From the NCBI GenBank assembly GCA_014376325.1, contig JACMRP010000211.1, forward strand, positions 1 through 11,159: a stretch of DNA of 11,159 nt. Direction: 5' to 3'. Shown here in pieces: positions 6,357 through 11,159 of the stretch. The translations under genes and the position numbers were made by a program. The stretch is from Pseudobdellovibrionaceae bacterium (GTDB lineage Bacteria; Bdellovibrionota; Bdellovibrionia; Bdellovibrionales; Bdellovibrionaceae). How positions within the stretch are numbered: the first letter of the stretch is position 1; every line of letters begins with the position of its first letter. The notes below the pieces were generated by a model. That model did no database searches and was not told the DNA's origin. It saw nothing but the letters and a program-made list of their open reading frames with translations.

Positions 6357-6777
6357 ATAAAGCACCGAGCAGCTCGTAGCTGTTTTTTAGATCTAAGAAG
6401 GGGGCAACGGCCCCCTTATTCATGTCCGGGTGAAGCCGCAATGCCAACTGGCGAAATGCTTTCTTCAGGTCCCGACGCGTGAATGCCGGAGTCAGGATCT
6501 TTCCCAAGACGCTCGAAGAATTAAAAAAATCATAGGCTAGCTGTTGCTCTGGACTGAAGACATGGGCACGGGGGGTGGGGCGCGGTCCGGCGGGATATAT
6601 GCGTTGTGGTTGCGGCTGCCAGTACGAAACGCCTAGATTTCCGAGGAGATAAGCTAAGTGGGCCGGGTCGGTAGAGGTGAACAAAGAGTCCATCATCGGA
6701 GCGGAGTCGACGCGATCGCGGCCTTGGACCTGAAGTTTCTCCTCGAGAATTTGTCGAAAACTCGCTTGCGTGCTCAT
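6346..6777 (-). CDS. Protein with C-terminal J domain (DnaJ-like)
   Basis: A 143-residue protein whose last third is a J domain: TRRDLKKAFRQLALRLHPDM holds helix II and the HPD motif (residues 116-118) needed to stimulate Hsp70/DnaK ATPase, followed by helix III (FLDLKNSYELLGAL). Helix IV is missing or very short. The first 80 residues are Pro/Gln-rich and match nothing I know. There is no G/F linker and no zinc domain, so this is a type III (C-class) J protein with its J domain at the C-terminus, probably delivering one substrate or site to DnaK (inference). ATG 6777 is preceded on the minus strand by GAGAAG (6789-6784), 6 bases away. The 3' end overlaps the ettA end by 11 bases in convergent orientation. 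Confidence 0.8.
   Translation of the reverse strand: MSTQASFRQILEEKLQVQGRDRVDSAPMMDSLFTSTDPAHLAYLLGNLGVSYWQPQPQRIYPAGPRPTPRAHVFSPEQQLAYDFFNSSSVLGKILTPAFTRRDLKKAFRQLALRLHPDMNKGAVAPFLDLKNSYELLGALFTE
6368..6388 (+). terminator. Intrinsic terminator of ettA inside the convergent gene
   Basis: CAGCT (6370-6374), loop CGT, AGCTG (6378-6382), extendable by G-U and A-T pairs, then six T (6383-6388). It sits 11 bases after the ettA stop and within the last codons of the minus-strand J-domain gene. A second 8-bp stem, AAGGGGGC/GCCCCCTT (6398-6417), follows with a weaker T-rich tail and may act as a backup. Confidence 0.6.
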
Positions 6778-6853
6778 ACAAAACTTCTCGGAATGAAACG
6801 TTTTTGCCTTGAGTCCGGATCGTCGAAAGCAGGTCTAAAGCCTTTAATAATCG

Positions 6854-7113
6854 TTTTTCCCTCGAGAAAGCGTTCAATATTTCGCAGAATGGCGCAAATT
6901 TTTTAAAAAAAAACGAGGTTCCCCTATGAAAACGACGATTCTCCTCTGGGAAATTGAAATTCTCCTCTGGAATTTCTGTTAAATGGCGATTTCTCCTCTG
7001 AAAAATGACTTTTTGTGATTCACATTTGCGTTCGTAATTTTGGTGAAAGCGTGCGGAAAACCTGCATTTCCCCTCTGAAATACGCGCGAAAATGGGATTT
7101 CTCGAGGGAAAAA
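6854..7113. repeat. Seven-copy operator-like motif array, consensus TTTCTCCTCTGAAA
   Basis: Copies: TTTTTCCCTCGAGAAA (6854-6869), GTTCCCCTATGAAAA (6918-6932), ATTCTCCTCTGGGAAA (6938-6953), ATTCTCCTCTGGAA (6959-6972), ATTTCTCCTCTGAAAA (6989-7004), ATTTCCCCTCTGAAA (7066-7080), TTTCTCGAGGGAAAAA (7098-7113). Each is an imperfect dyad with TTTC on the left and GAAA on the right of a C/T-rich centre. The first and last are perfect 16-base reverse complements. Steps between equivalent C positions are about 62, 20, 21, 31, 77 and 31 bases, mostly near whole helical turns. This is what a cooperative DNA-binding protein's operator cluster looks like. The binding protein is unknown. Confidence 0.75.
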
Positions 7114-7145
7114 TATAAAAAAATGATTTGGGGGTGCATTTTTTT

Positions 7146-7174
7146 TTGGACAACGCTTGGGAGTTGGTTACACT
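7146..7174 (+). promoter_or_regulatory. Sigma70-type promoter of the SWIB gene
   Basis: TTGGAC (7146-7151), a 17-base spacer, and TACACT (7169-7174). The A-rich stretch at 7109-7123 upstream could serve as an UP-like element. The start point would be about 7181, giving a leader of roughly 45 bases. Confidence 0.5.
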
Positions 7175-7226
7175 AAGTTCATTCGAGTAAACAGTTTAAG
7201 CAAACCCATTAACGGAGGATCACAAA

Positions 7227-7610
7227 ATGGCAAAAGCTAAAAAAGCGACTAAAAAAGCCGCTACTAAGAAAGCAGCTCCTAAAAAAGCCGCTACTAAAAA
7301 AGCAGCAGCACCTAAGAAAGCTGCAACTAAAAAAGCCGCTCCTAAAAAAGCCGCTGGCAAACGTAAGCCAAACCCGGCTTTCATGCGTCCTTTGACTCCT
7401 AGCACTTCATTGGCTGCAGTTATCGGTGCAAACCCGATTCCACGCACTGAAGTTGTAAAAAAACTTTGGCAGTATATCAAAAAGCATGACCTTCAAGATG
7501 CTAAAAACCGCAGAAACATCAATGCTGATGACAAACTGAAGCCAATCTTCGGTAAAGCTCAAGTATCTATGTTTGAAATGACTAAGCTTGTTTCTAAGCA
7601 CCTTAAGTAG
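7227..7610 (+). CDS. SWIB/MDM2-domain protein with histone H1-like tail
   Basis: A 127-residue chromatin-like protein. Residues 1-48 are a Lys/Ala tail built from repeats of the kind ATKKAAPKKA, resembling the tails of histone H1 and bacterial H1-like proteins (Hc1, AlgP), and should bind DNA non-specifically. Residues about 52-127 form a SWIB domain (MRPLTPSTSLAAVIGANPIP, then VVKKLWQYIKKHDLQD, KNRRNINADDKLKPIFGK), a fold found in eukaryotic SWI/SNF subunits and in some bacteria including chlamydiae. GGAGGA (7214-7219) lies 7 bases before the ATG, and a clear promoter and terminator flank the gene, so it is probably well expressed and monocistronic. A nucleoid-organising role is inferred. 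The tail is encoded by internally repetitive DNA at 7233-7360 and may vary in length between strains. Confidence 0.92.
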   Translation: MAKAKKATKKAATKKAAPKKAATKKAAAPKKAATKKAAPKKAAGKRKPNPAFMRPLTPSTSLAAVIGANPIPRTEVVKKLWQYIKKHDLQDAKNRRNINADDKLKPIFGKAQVSMFEMTKLVSKHLK

Positions 7611-7650
7611 TCTTTAAGACCACTTGAGCGCTTAGCTCTCGATTAGAATG

Positions 7651-7687
7651 GAGCCCAGCCCCTTAAAAGGTTGGGCTCTTGTATTTG
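7651..7687 (+). terminator. Intrinsic terminator of the SWIB gene
   Basis: GAGCCCA (7651-7657) pairs with TGGGCTC (7672-7678), extended inward by one G-U and two C-G pairs around an A-rich loop, and is followed by a T-rich tail (7679-7686). It lies 40 bases after the stop. Confidence 0.75.
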
Positions 7688-7735
7688 TAGCCCCCCGGGG
7701 CTCTTGCATCTAGCCCGAAGGGGCTCTTGTATTCG
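7651..7735 (+). repeat. Three tandem terminator-like hairpin units
   Basis: The terminator is followed by two shorter stem-loops, AGCCC-CCCG-GGGCT (7689-7702) and AGCCC-GAAG-GGGCT (7712-7725). All three units end in GGGCTCTTG plus YATYYG (starts 7673, 7698, 7721; period 25 then 23). Each GGGCT can also pair with the next AGCCC, giving alternative folds. Near-identical CTTGAGCGCTTAG (7623-7635) and CTTGAGTGCTAG (7741-7752) border the set. Confidence 0.65.
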
Positions 7736-7774
7736 AAGCGCTTGAGTGCTAGGTTTGGGGCCCCAGGAGTTCCA

Positions 7775-8536
7775 GTGGCAGTAGTCCCTTTGACCAAAGA
7801 TGAAATCGTGAAGATGAAGGCCGCATGTAAACATGCAGCCCGGACTCTCGAGCACGTTTCAAAATTCGTAAAAATTGGTATCACAACCGATGAGCTGGAT
7901 AAAATCGTCCATGACTACACTCTCTCTACCGGCGCTATTCCGGCGTGCCTGGGCTACCACGGGTATCCGAAGACCATCTGCACCTCGATCAACGAAGTCG
8001 TATGTCACGGCCTTCCGGACGCGACAAAGCTGAAGGACGGGGACATCATCAATATTGATGTGACTTCCAAGTTGAAAGGCTTTTTCGGCGATTGTTCCGC
8101 TACATTTTTCGTGGGCGACGTCAGCGCCAAAGCCAAAGACCTCGTCGACGTTGCATTAAAAGCGCGGGATCTCGGCATCGAAGCGATCGTCCCCTACGGT
8201 TTTACCGGCGATATCGGATTTGAAACAAACAAGTTTGTGACCCGACGCGGTTACACGACCATTAAAGAAATCGGCGGCCACGGCATTGGGAAGATCTTCC
8301 ACGACGAGCCCTTCGTCCCGGCCTGGGGCAAAAAAGGCAAAGGCGATAAGCTGATCCCTTGGACTTGTTTGACCGTTGAGCCCATGATCAACGAAGGCAG
8401 TGACGAGTTCACCGAAGTTTCGATCCCTGGCTCCACGATAAAATATTACGAAACCGTTGATAAGTTATTGTCAGCGCAGTTTGAACATACCATTCTAATT
8501 ACCGACACCGGTTACGAGATTCTAACTTTACCCTAA
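7775..8536 (+). CDS. map: Methionine aminopeptidase, type I
   Basis: A 253-residue cytoplasmic metalloprotease that removes the initiator Met from nascent proteins. All active-site residues are present: substrate-binding H78 (VVCHG) and metal ligands D95 (NIDVT), D106 (GDCSATF), H169 (GGHGIGKIFHDEP), E202 (TVEPM) and E237 (SAQFEHTI). The family signature AcLGYHGYPKtic is clear. Length is close to E. coli Map (264), and it lacks an N-terminal zinc-finger extension. I place the start at GTG 7775, with AGGAG (7765-7769) five bases before it. The frame stays open upstream to a TTG at 7727, but that lies in the terminator repeat tail. No strong promoter is visible, so expression may come from read-through of the upstream hairpins or from a weak promoter within them. 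ahcY follows after 24 bases. Confidence 0.95.
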   Translation: MAVVPLTKDEIVKMKAACKHAARTLEHVSKFVKIGITTDELDKIVHDYTLSTGAIPACLGYHGYPKTICTSINEVVCHGLPDATKLKDGDIINIDVTSKLKGFFGDCSATFFVGDVSAKAKDLVDVALKARDLGIEAIVPYGFTGDIGFETNKFVTRRGYTTIKEIGGHGIGKIFHDEPFVPAWGKKGKGDKLIPWTCLTVEPMINEGSDEFTEVSIPGSTIKYYETVDKLLSAQFEHTILITDTGYEILTLP

Positions 8537-8560
8537 ACCTGAAAAAGGAATGATAGACGC

Positions 8561-10054
8561 ATGTCACAGACAACAACCGCAAATGGAAAAGCTATGAAAA
8601 AAAACATGAAGGCTCCCGAAAAAATGTCAGATAGATTGTCAGATAAGAAGGCCGCTAAGATGAACGAAAAAGTTTTAGCAAAATCTGAAAAGAACGACAA
8701 AAAAATGAAAGTCGCTTCGACCAAAACTCCGGTAGGTGATTTCAAAGTTTGCAAAGAAGCGATGGAAAATCCAGCCGTATTTGCAGAGTTAGCGCGTTGG
8801 GGTCGTGAAGAAATCTCTATTGCCGAAACCGAAATGCCAGGCCTTATGGCTTTGCGTAAAGAGTACGGCAAACAAAAGCCTTTCAAAGGTGCGCGCATCT
8901 CTGGTTGTTTGCACATGACAATCCAGACCGCGGTTCTGATCGAGACTTTGGCGGACCTTGGCGCCGAAATCCGTTGGTCTTCTTGCAACATCTTCTCTAC
9001 GCAAGATCACGCAGCGGTTGCGGTTGCGGCTGCCGGCATTCCGGTATTCGCTTGGAAAGGCGAAACGGAAGAAGAGTTCAACTGGTGTATCGAACAAACC
9101 ATTACCGGTTGGGGAAAAGAAGGTTTCAACATGATCTTGGATGACGGCGGAGACCTCACCAACATGATGCATGAACCACGCTTTGCGAAAGAAATGAAGA
9201 AAATCATCGGCATCTCAGAAGAGACAACGACCGGTGTTCATAATCTCGAACAATTGTTGAAGCACGGCAAACTCAAAGTACCAGCAATTAATATCAACGA
9301 TTCAGTGACTAAATCAAAATTCGACAACTTGTATGGCTGCAGAGAGTCTCTTGCAGACGGCATTAAGCGCGCGACCGACACGATGGTTGCTGGTAAAGTG
9401 GTTGTGGTTGCGGGTTACGGAGATGTCGGCAAAGGTTCTGCGCAATCAATGCGCGGTCTTGGCGCACGCGTTTTGATCACTGAAGTCGATCCAATCTGCG
9501 CATTGCAAGCGGCGATGGAAGGCTACGAAGTGACCACGATGGAAGATGCGGCTCCGATGGCTGATATCTTCGTCACGGCGACTGGTTGCTGCGACATCAT
9601 CACTGAAAAACATTTCAGCAAAATGAAGCACAACGCGATCGTTTGTAACATCGGTCACTTCGATATCGAAATCGACATGGCATGGATGAACAAAAACAGC
9701 AAAATGCGCGAAATCAAACCGCAGGTCGACATCCACACGATGAAAAATGGCAAGCAAGTGATCATCTTGGCAAAAGGCCGATTGGTAAACTTGGGTTGCG
9801 GTACCGGTCACCCGAGCTTCGTGATGTCGAACAGCTTCACGAATCAAGTTTTGGCTCAGCTGGAACTTTTCTTGAATCGCGACAAGTACCAAGAAATCGC
9901 AGTTTACCGTTTGCCAAAACACTTGGACGAAAAAGTGGCGGCTTTGCACTTGGAAAAAATCGGCGTGAAGCTGACCAAACTTTCCAACAAACAAGCGAAG
10001 TATTTGCACATGGATCAAAACGGTCCTTACAAGCCAGAACATTACCGTTACTAG
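8561..10054 (+). CDS. ahcY: S-adenosylhomocysteine hydrolase
   Basis: A 497-residue enzyme that splits S-adenosylhomocysteine to adenosine and homocysteine, using bound NAD, in the methyl cycle. Seen: [11 protein letters not shown], the [15 protein letters not shown] block, [27 protein letters not shown] with the substrate lysine/aspartate, Rossmann GYGDVGKG (G285-G290), [19 protein letters not shown], and the C-terminal KPEHYRY that reaches NAD of the neighbouring subunit. It lacks the roughly 40-residue insertion typical of many bacterial enzymes between DDGGD and [13 protein letters not shown], and reads like the animal type there. Residues 1-57 are an extra Lys/Met-rich extension (for example [18 protein letters not shown]) absent from typical family members. 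AAGGA (8545-8549) is 11 bases upstream, a little far. A later ATG is possible but has no better site. It is likely co-transcribed with map. Confidence 0.97.
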   Translation: MSQTTTANGKAMKKNMKAPEKMSDRLSDKKAAKMNEKVLAKSEKNDKKMKVASTKTPVGDFKVCKEAMENPAVFAELARWGREEISIAETEMPGLMALRKEYGKQKPFKGARISGCLHMTIQTAVLIETLADLGAEIRWSSCNIFSTQDHAAVAVAAAGIPVFAWKGETEEEFNWCIEQTITGWGKEGFNMILDDGGDLTNMMHEPRFAKEMKKIIGISEETTTGVHNLEQLLKHGKLKVPAININDSVTKSKFDNLYGCRESLADGIKRATDTMVAGKVVVVAGYGDVGKGSAQSMRGLGARVLITEVDPICALQAAMEGYEVTTMEDAAPMADIFVTATGCCDIITEKHFSKMKHNAIVCNIGHFDIEIDMAWMNKNSKMREIKPQVDIHTMKNGKQVIILAKGRLVNLGCGTGHPSFVMSNSFTNQVLAQLELFLNRDKYQEIAVYRLPKHLDEKVAALHLEKIGVKLTKLSNKQAKYLHMDQNGPYKPEHYRY

Positions 10055-10100
10055 TTTTTGTGGGTCTTCGAAACGGGGACCCCTCTAGACTAAAAACGAA

Positions 10101-10132
10101 AAACCCGCGGTGGAAACACTGCGGGTTTTTTT
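10101..10132 (+). terminator. Strong terminator after ahcY, probably bidirectional
   Basis: AAACCCGCGGTG (10101-10112), loop GAAA, CACTGCGGGTTT (10117-10128): a 12-bp stem with one G-U pair, followed by seven T in total (10126-10132). On the minus strand the A-rich left flank (10092-10103) becomes T-rich, so it should also stop orn transcripts coming from the right. Confidence 0.88.
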
Positions 10133-10202
10133 ATGCGATGCTTTCGCGATGAGGAGCTTCGTAGATACATTTGCAAATTGTGCACATCACAGATCAAGAT
10201 AG

Positions 10203-10733
10203 TTACTTCTTCGGAATCTGAACGAACTCGCAGTAAGCCTTGAGCTCTTCGATGCTCTCACGAATGTCGTCAAGCGCTCGGTGATTATTGGATTTTCGGA
10301 AGACGAAGTTGAACTTTTTGTTGATGATCACTTTCCAAGAAGAGACGTCGACAACCCGGTAGTGCAGGCGCTCCGCGAACAAGGGCATATACTTATCAAT
10401 GAAAAGCCGGTCTTGAGCGATAGAGTTTCCAGACAACATCGGGCGTGTCTTCTGGTCCGGGAAGTGCTTTTTGACGAGGTCGACGAGTTTTGCTTCGACT
10501 AAGTCAGGCTCCATGCCCATCGGAACCTTCGCCGTCAGCCCTGATTTCTTGTGATGCTCGGTATTCCAAGCGTCCATGTTGTCGAGATATTTTTGTGGCT
10601 GGCGCACGATGGTTTCGAATTGGTCTAATTCCTGGAAGTCGAAGTCCGTGATGATCGCGGCCACTTCGATGATGACCTCTTTGCTCACGTCGAGGCCGGT
10701 CATCTCCATGTCGATCCAGAATAATTTGTCCAT
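10203..10733 (-). CDS. orn: Oligoribonuclease
   Basis: A 176-residue DEDDh 3'-5' exonuclease that finishes RNA decay by cleaving dinucleotides, including pGpG from c-di-GMP breakdown. Seen: Exo I WIDMEMTGLD (D8, E10), Exo II SGNSIAQDRLFIDKYMP (D108), Exo III HRALDDIRESI (H151, D156). Length matches E. coli Orn (181). Its ATG (10733) overlaps the stop of the receiver-domain gene by one base (TAATG), so translation is likely coupled. Cytoplasmic, usually essential in proteobacteria. Confidence 0.97.
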   Translation of the reverse strand: MDKLFWIDMEMTGLDVSKEVIIEVAAIITDFDFQELDQFETIVRQPQKYLDNMDAWNTEHHKKSGLTAKVPMGMEPDLVEAKLVDLVKKHFPDQKTRPMLSGNSIAQDRLFIDKYMPLFAERLHYRVVDVSSWKVIINKKFNFVFRKSNNHRALDDIRESIEELKAYCEFVQIPKK

Positions 10734-11122
10734 TAGGGCTTCTTTGCTAGTCCGTTATCGATGGCATCACAGACGGTTTGAATGAGCATATTTTCATCCC
10801 ACGGTTTGTCGATGATTGCAAATACTCCCAGCCGGCTGGCTTCGGAAATGAGATCCCGGTGGCTAAATCCAGAGTGAATGATAAATGGAGTTTGAGTTCC
10901 GCGATCGCGCAGCCACTTCAAAACCTCGAGCCCAGACTTGCGAGGCATTTTTTCATCAGAAAGGATGGCGTCGAAACTTTGTTCGGCGAGTATGTCCATG
11001 GCCTCAAGACCGTTCGCGGCCTGAACGATGTCTTCCACGCAATCTTCTAGAAGTGCGACGAGTACGTCCCGCAATTCAGATTCGTCGTCGATGATGAGCA
11101 AGCGCCCTCGTTTTTTCGGCAT
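10733..11122 (-). CDS. CheY-like single-domain response regulator
   Basis: A 129-residue receiver domain with no output domain. Key residues: acidic pocket D12/D13 (LLIIDDESEL), phosphoacceptor D56 (AILSDEKMP), S84 (IIHSGF) in the Ser/Thr switch position, and K106 (IIDKPW). The domain is complete, ending IDNGLAKKP. I place the start at ATG 11122 (MPKKRGRLL). An in-frame TTG at 11152 would add ten residues. No ribosome binding site is visible before the ATG, and the TTG start would need sequence outside the window. The cognate kinase is not in the window. Coupling to orn by a one-base overlap is notable. It probably acts by protein-protein contact, or passes phosphate in a relay (inference). 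Confidence 0.92.
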   Translation of the reverse strand: MPKKRGRLLIIDDESELRDVLVALLEDCVEDIVQAANGLEAMDILAEQSFDAILSDEKMPRKSGLEVLKWLRDRGTQTPFIIHSGFSHRDLISEASRLGVFAIIDKPWDENMLIQTVCDAIDNGLAKKP

Positions 11123-11128
11123 GCGATG

Positions 11129-11157
11129 ATTTAAAATAAGATGGTCACGCAAATCAA
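11129..11157 (-). promoter_or_regulatory. Possible promoter of the receiver-orn operon
   Basis: On the minus strand, TTGATT (11157-11152), a 17-base spacer and TTAAAT (11134-11129). The predicted start would fall at or next to the ATG at 11122, implying a very short or absent leader. It lies at the window edge, so this is uncertain. Confidence 0.3.
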
Positions 11158-11159
11158 GC

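Larger units (their letters stand above)
6778..7226. other. Long divergent intergenic regulatory region
   Basis: 449 bases between the divergent J-domain and SWIB genes with no believable gene. It is markedly A/T-rich compared with its neighbours. It contains seven related operator-like motifs (listed separately), a T6A9 tract (6899-6913) that should bend DNA, an A-rich stretch before the SWIB promoter (7109-7123), and a run of nine T (7139-7147). A minus-strand open frame crosses part of it but reads through the repeats and looks non-coding. Confidence 0.75.

Noticed and set aside
6854..7113. CRISPR array
   Set aside because: Repeats are about 14-16 bases, diverged and unevenly spaced (20 to 77 bases), with no cas genes.
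6530..7153. 207-residue minus-strand open frame crossing the J-domain gene and the intergenic region
   Set aside because: Its 3' half is another frame of the J-domain gene and its 5' half runs through the repeated motifs, giving a low-complexity Phe/Arg-rich product with no family pattern.
7233..7360. Tandem DNA repeat as a mobile or satellite element
   Set aside because: It is the Lys/Ala tail of the SWIB protein, in frame and fully explained by coding.
7727..7774. Longer N-terminus of map from TTG 7727
   Set aside because: The TTG lies in the tail of a terminator-like repeat and has no ribosome binding site; GTG 7775 has AGGAG at a good distance and gives a family-typical N-terminus.
9446..10042. 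198-residue minus-strand frame opposite ahcY
   Set aside because: ahcY is certain on the plus strand; the reverse frame is a His/Phe/Val-rich shadow.

Overview
The window looks like a chromosomal housekeeping segment from a Gram-negative bacterium of the Bdellovibrio type (Bdellovibrionota). This placement is inferred from gene content and style: a SWIB-domain protein with a histone-H1-like lysine/alanine tail, a eukaryote-like S-adenosylhomocysteine hydrolase, single-domain response regulators, base composition near one half G+C by eye, and very tight gene spacing. No phage, transposon, CRISPR array, rRNA or tRNA was seen.

Layout. Positions 1-2555 (+) hold the tail of an unidentified gene, a small zinc-ribbon protein with a UvrD-type C-terminal Tudor-like segment, and a UvrD/Rep/PcrA helicase. 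All three are adjacent or overlapping. Positions 2617-4276 (+) hold a three-gene operon: a ParA-family ATPase, an acidic repeat protein with a strongly basic N-terminus, and a BolA protein. Positions 4277-4630 hold two stem-loops, a small helical protein on the minus strand, and a possible divergent promoter pair sharing one -35 region. Positions 4683-6356 (+) hold ettA, an ABC-F translation factor. It converges on and overlaps a minus-strand protein with a C-terminal J domain (6346-6777).

Positions 6778-7226 form a 449-base divergent intergenic region. It carries seven copies of an operator-like motif, and the two outermost copies are perfect 16-base inverted repeats of each other. Next on + come the SWIB/histone-tail gene (7227-7610), a tandem series of three terminator-like hairpins (7651-7735), methionine aminopeptidase (7775-8536) and ahcY (8561-10054), which ends at a strong, probably bidirectional terminator. 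The minus-strand pair at the right edge is a CheY-like receiver protein (10733-11122) overlapping oligoribonuclease orn (10203-10733) by one base.

How the genes work together. Most are core functions: DNA unwinding and repair, translation control, N-terminal Met removal, the methyl cycle, and RNA/dinucleotide turnover. The parts least explained by known families are the ParA plus basic/acidic partner pair, which has the layout of a ParA-type cargo-positioning system without ParB. The repeated, partly helically phased motif array between the J-domain and SWIB genes is equally unexplained.
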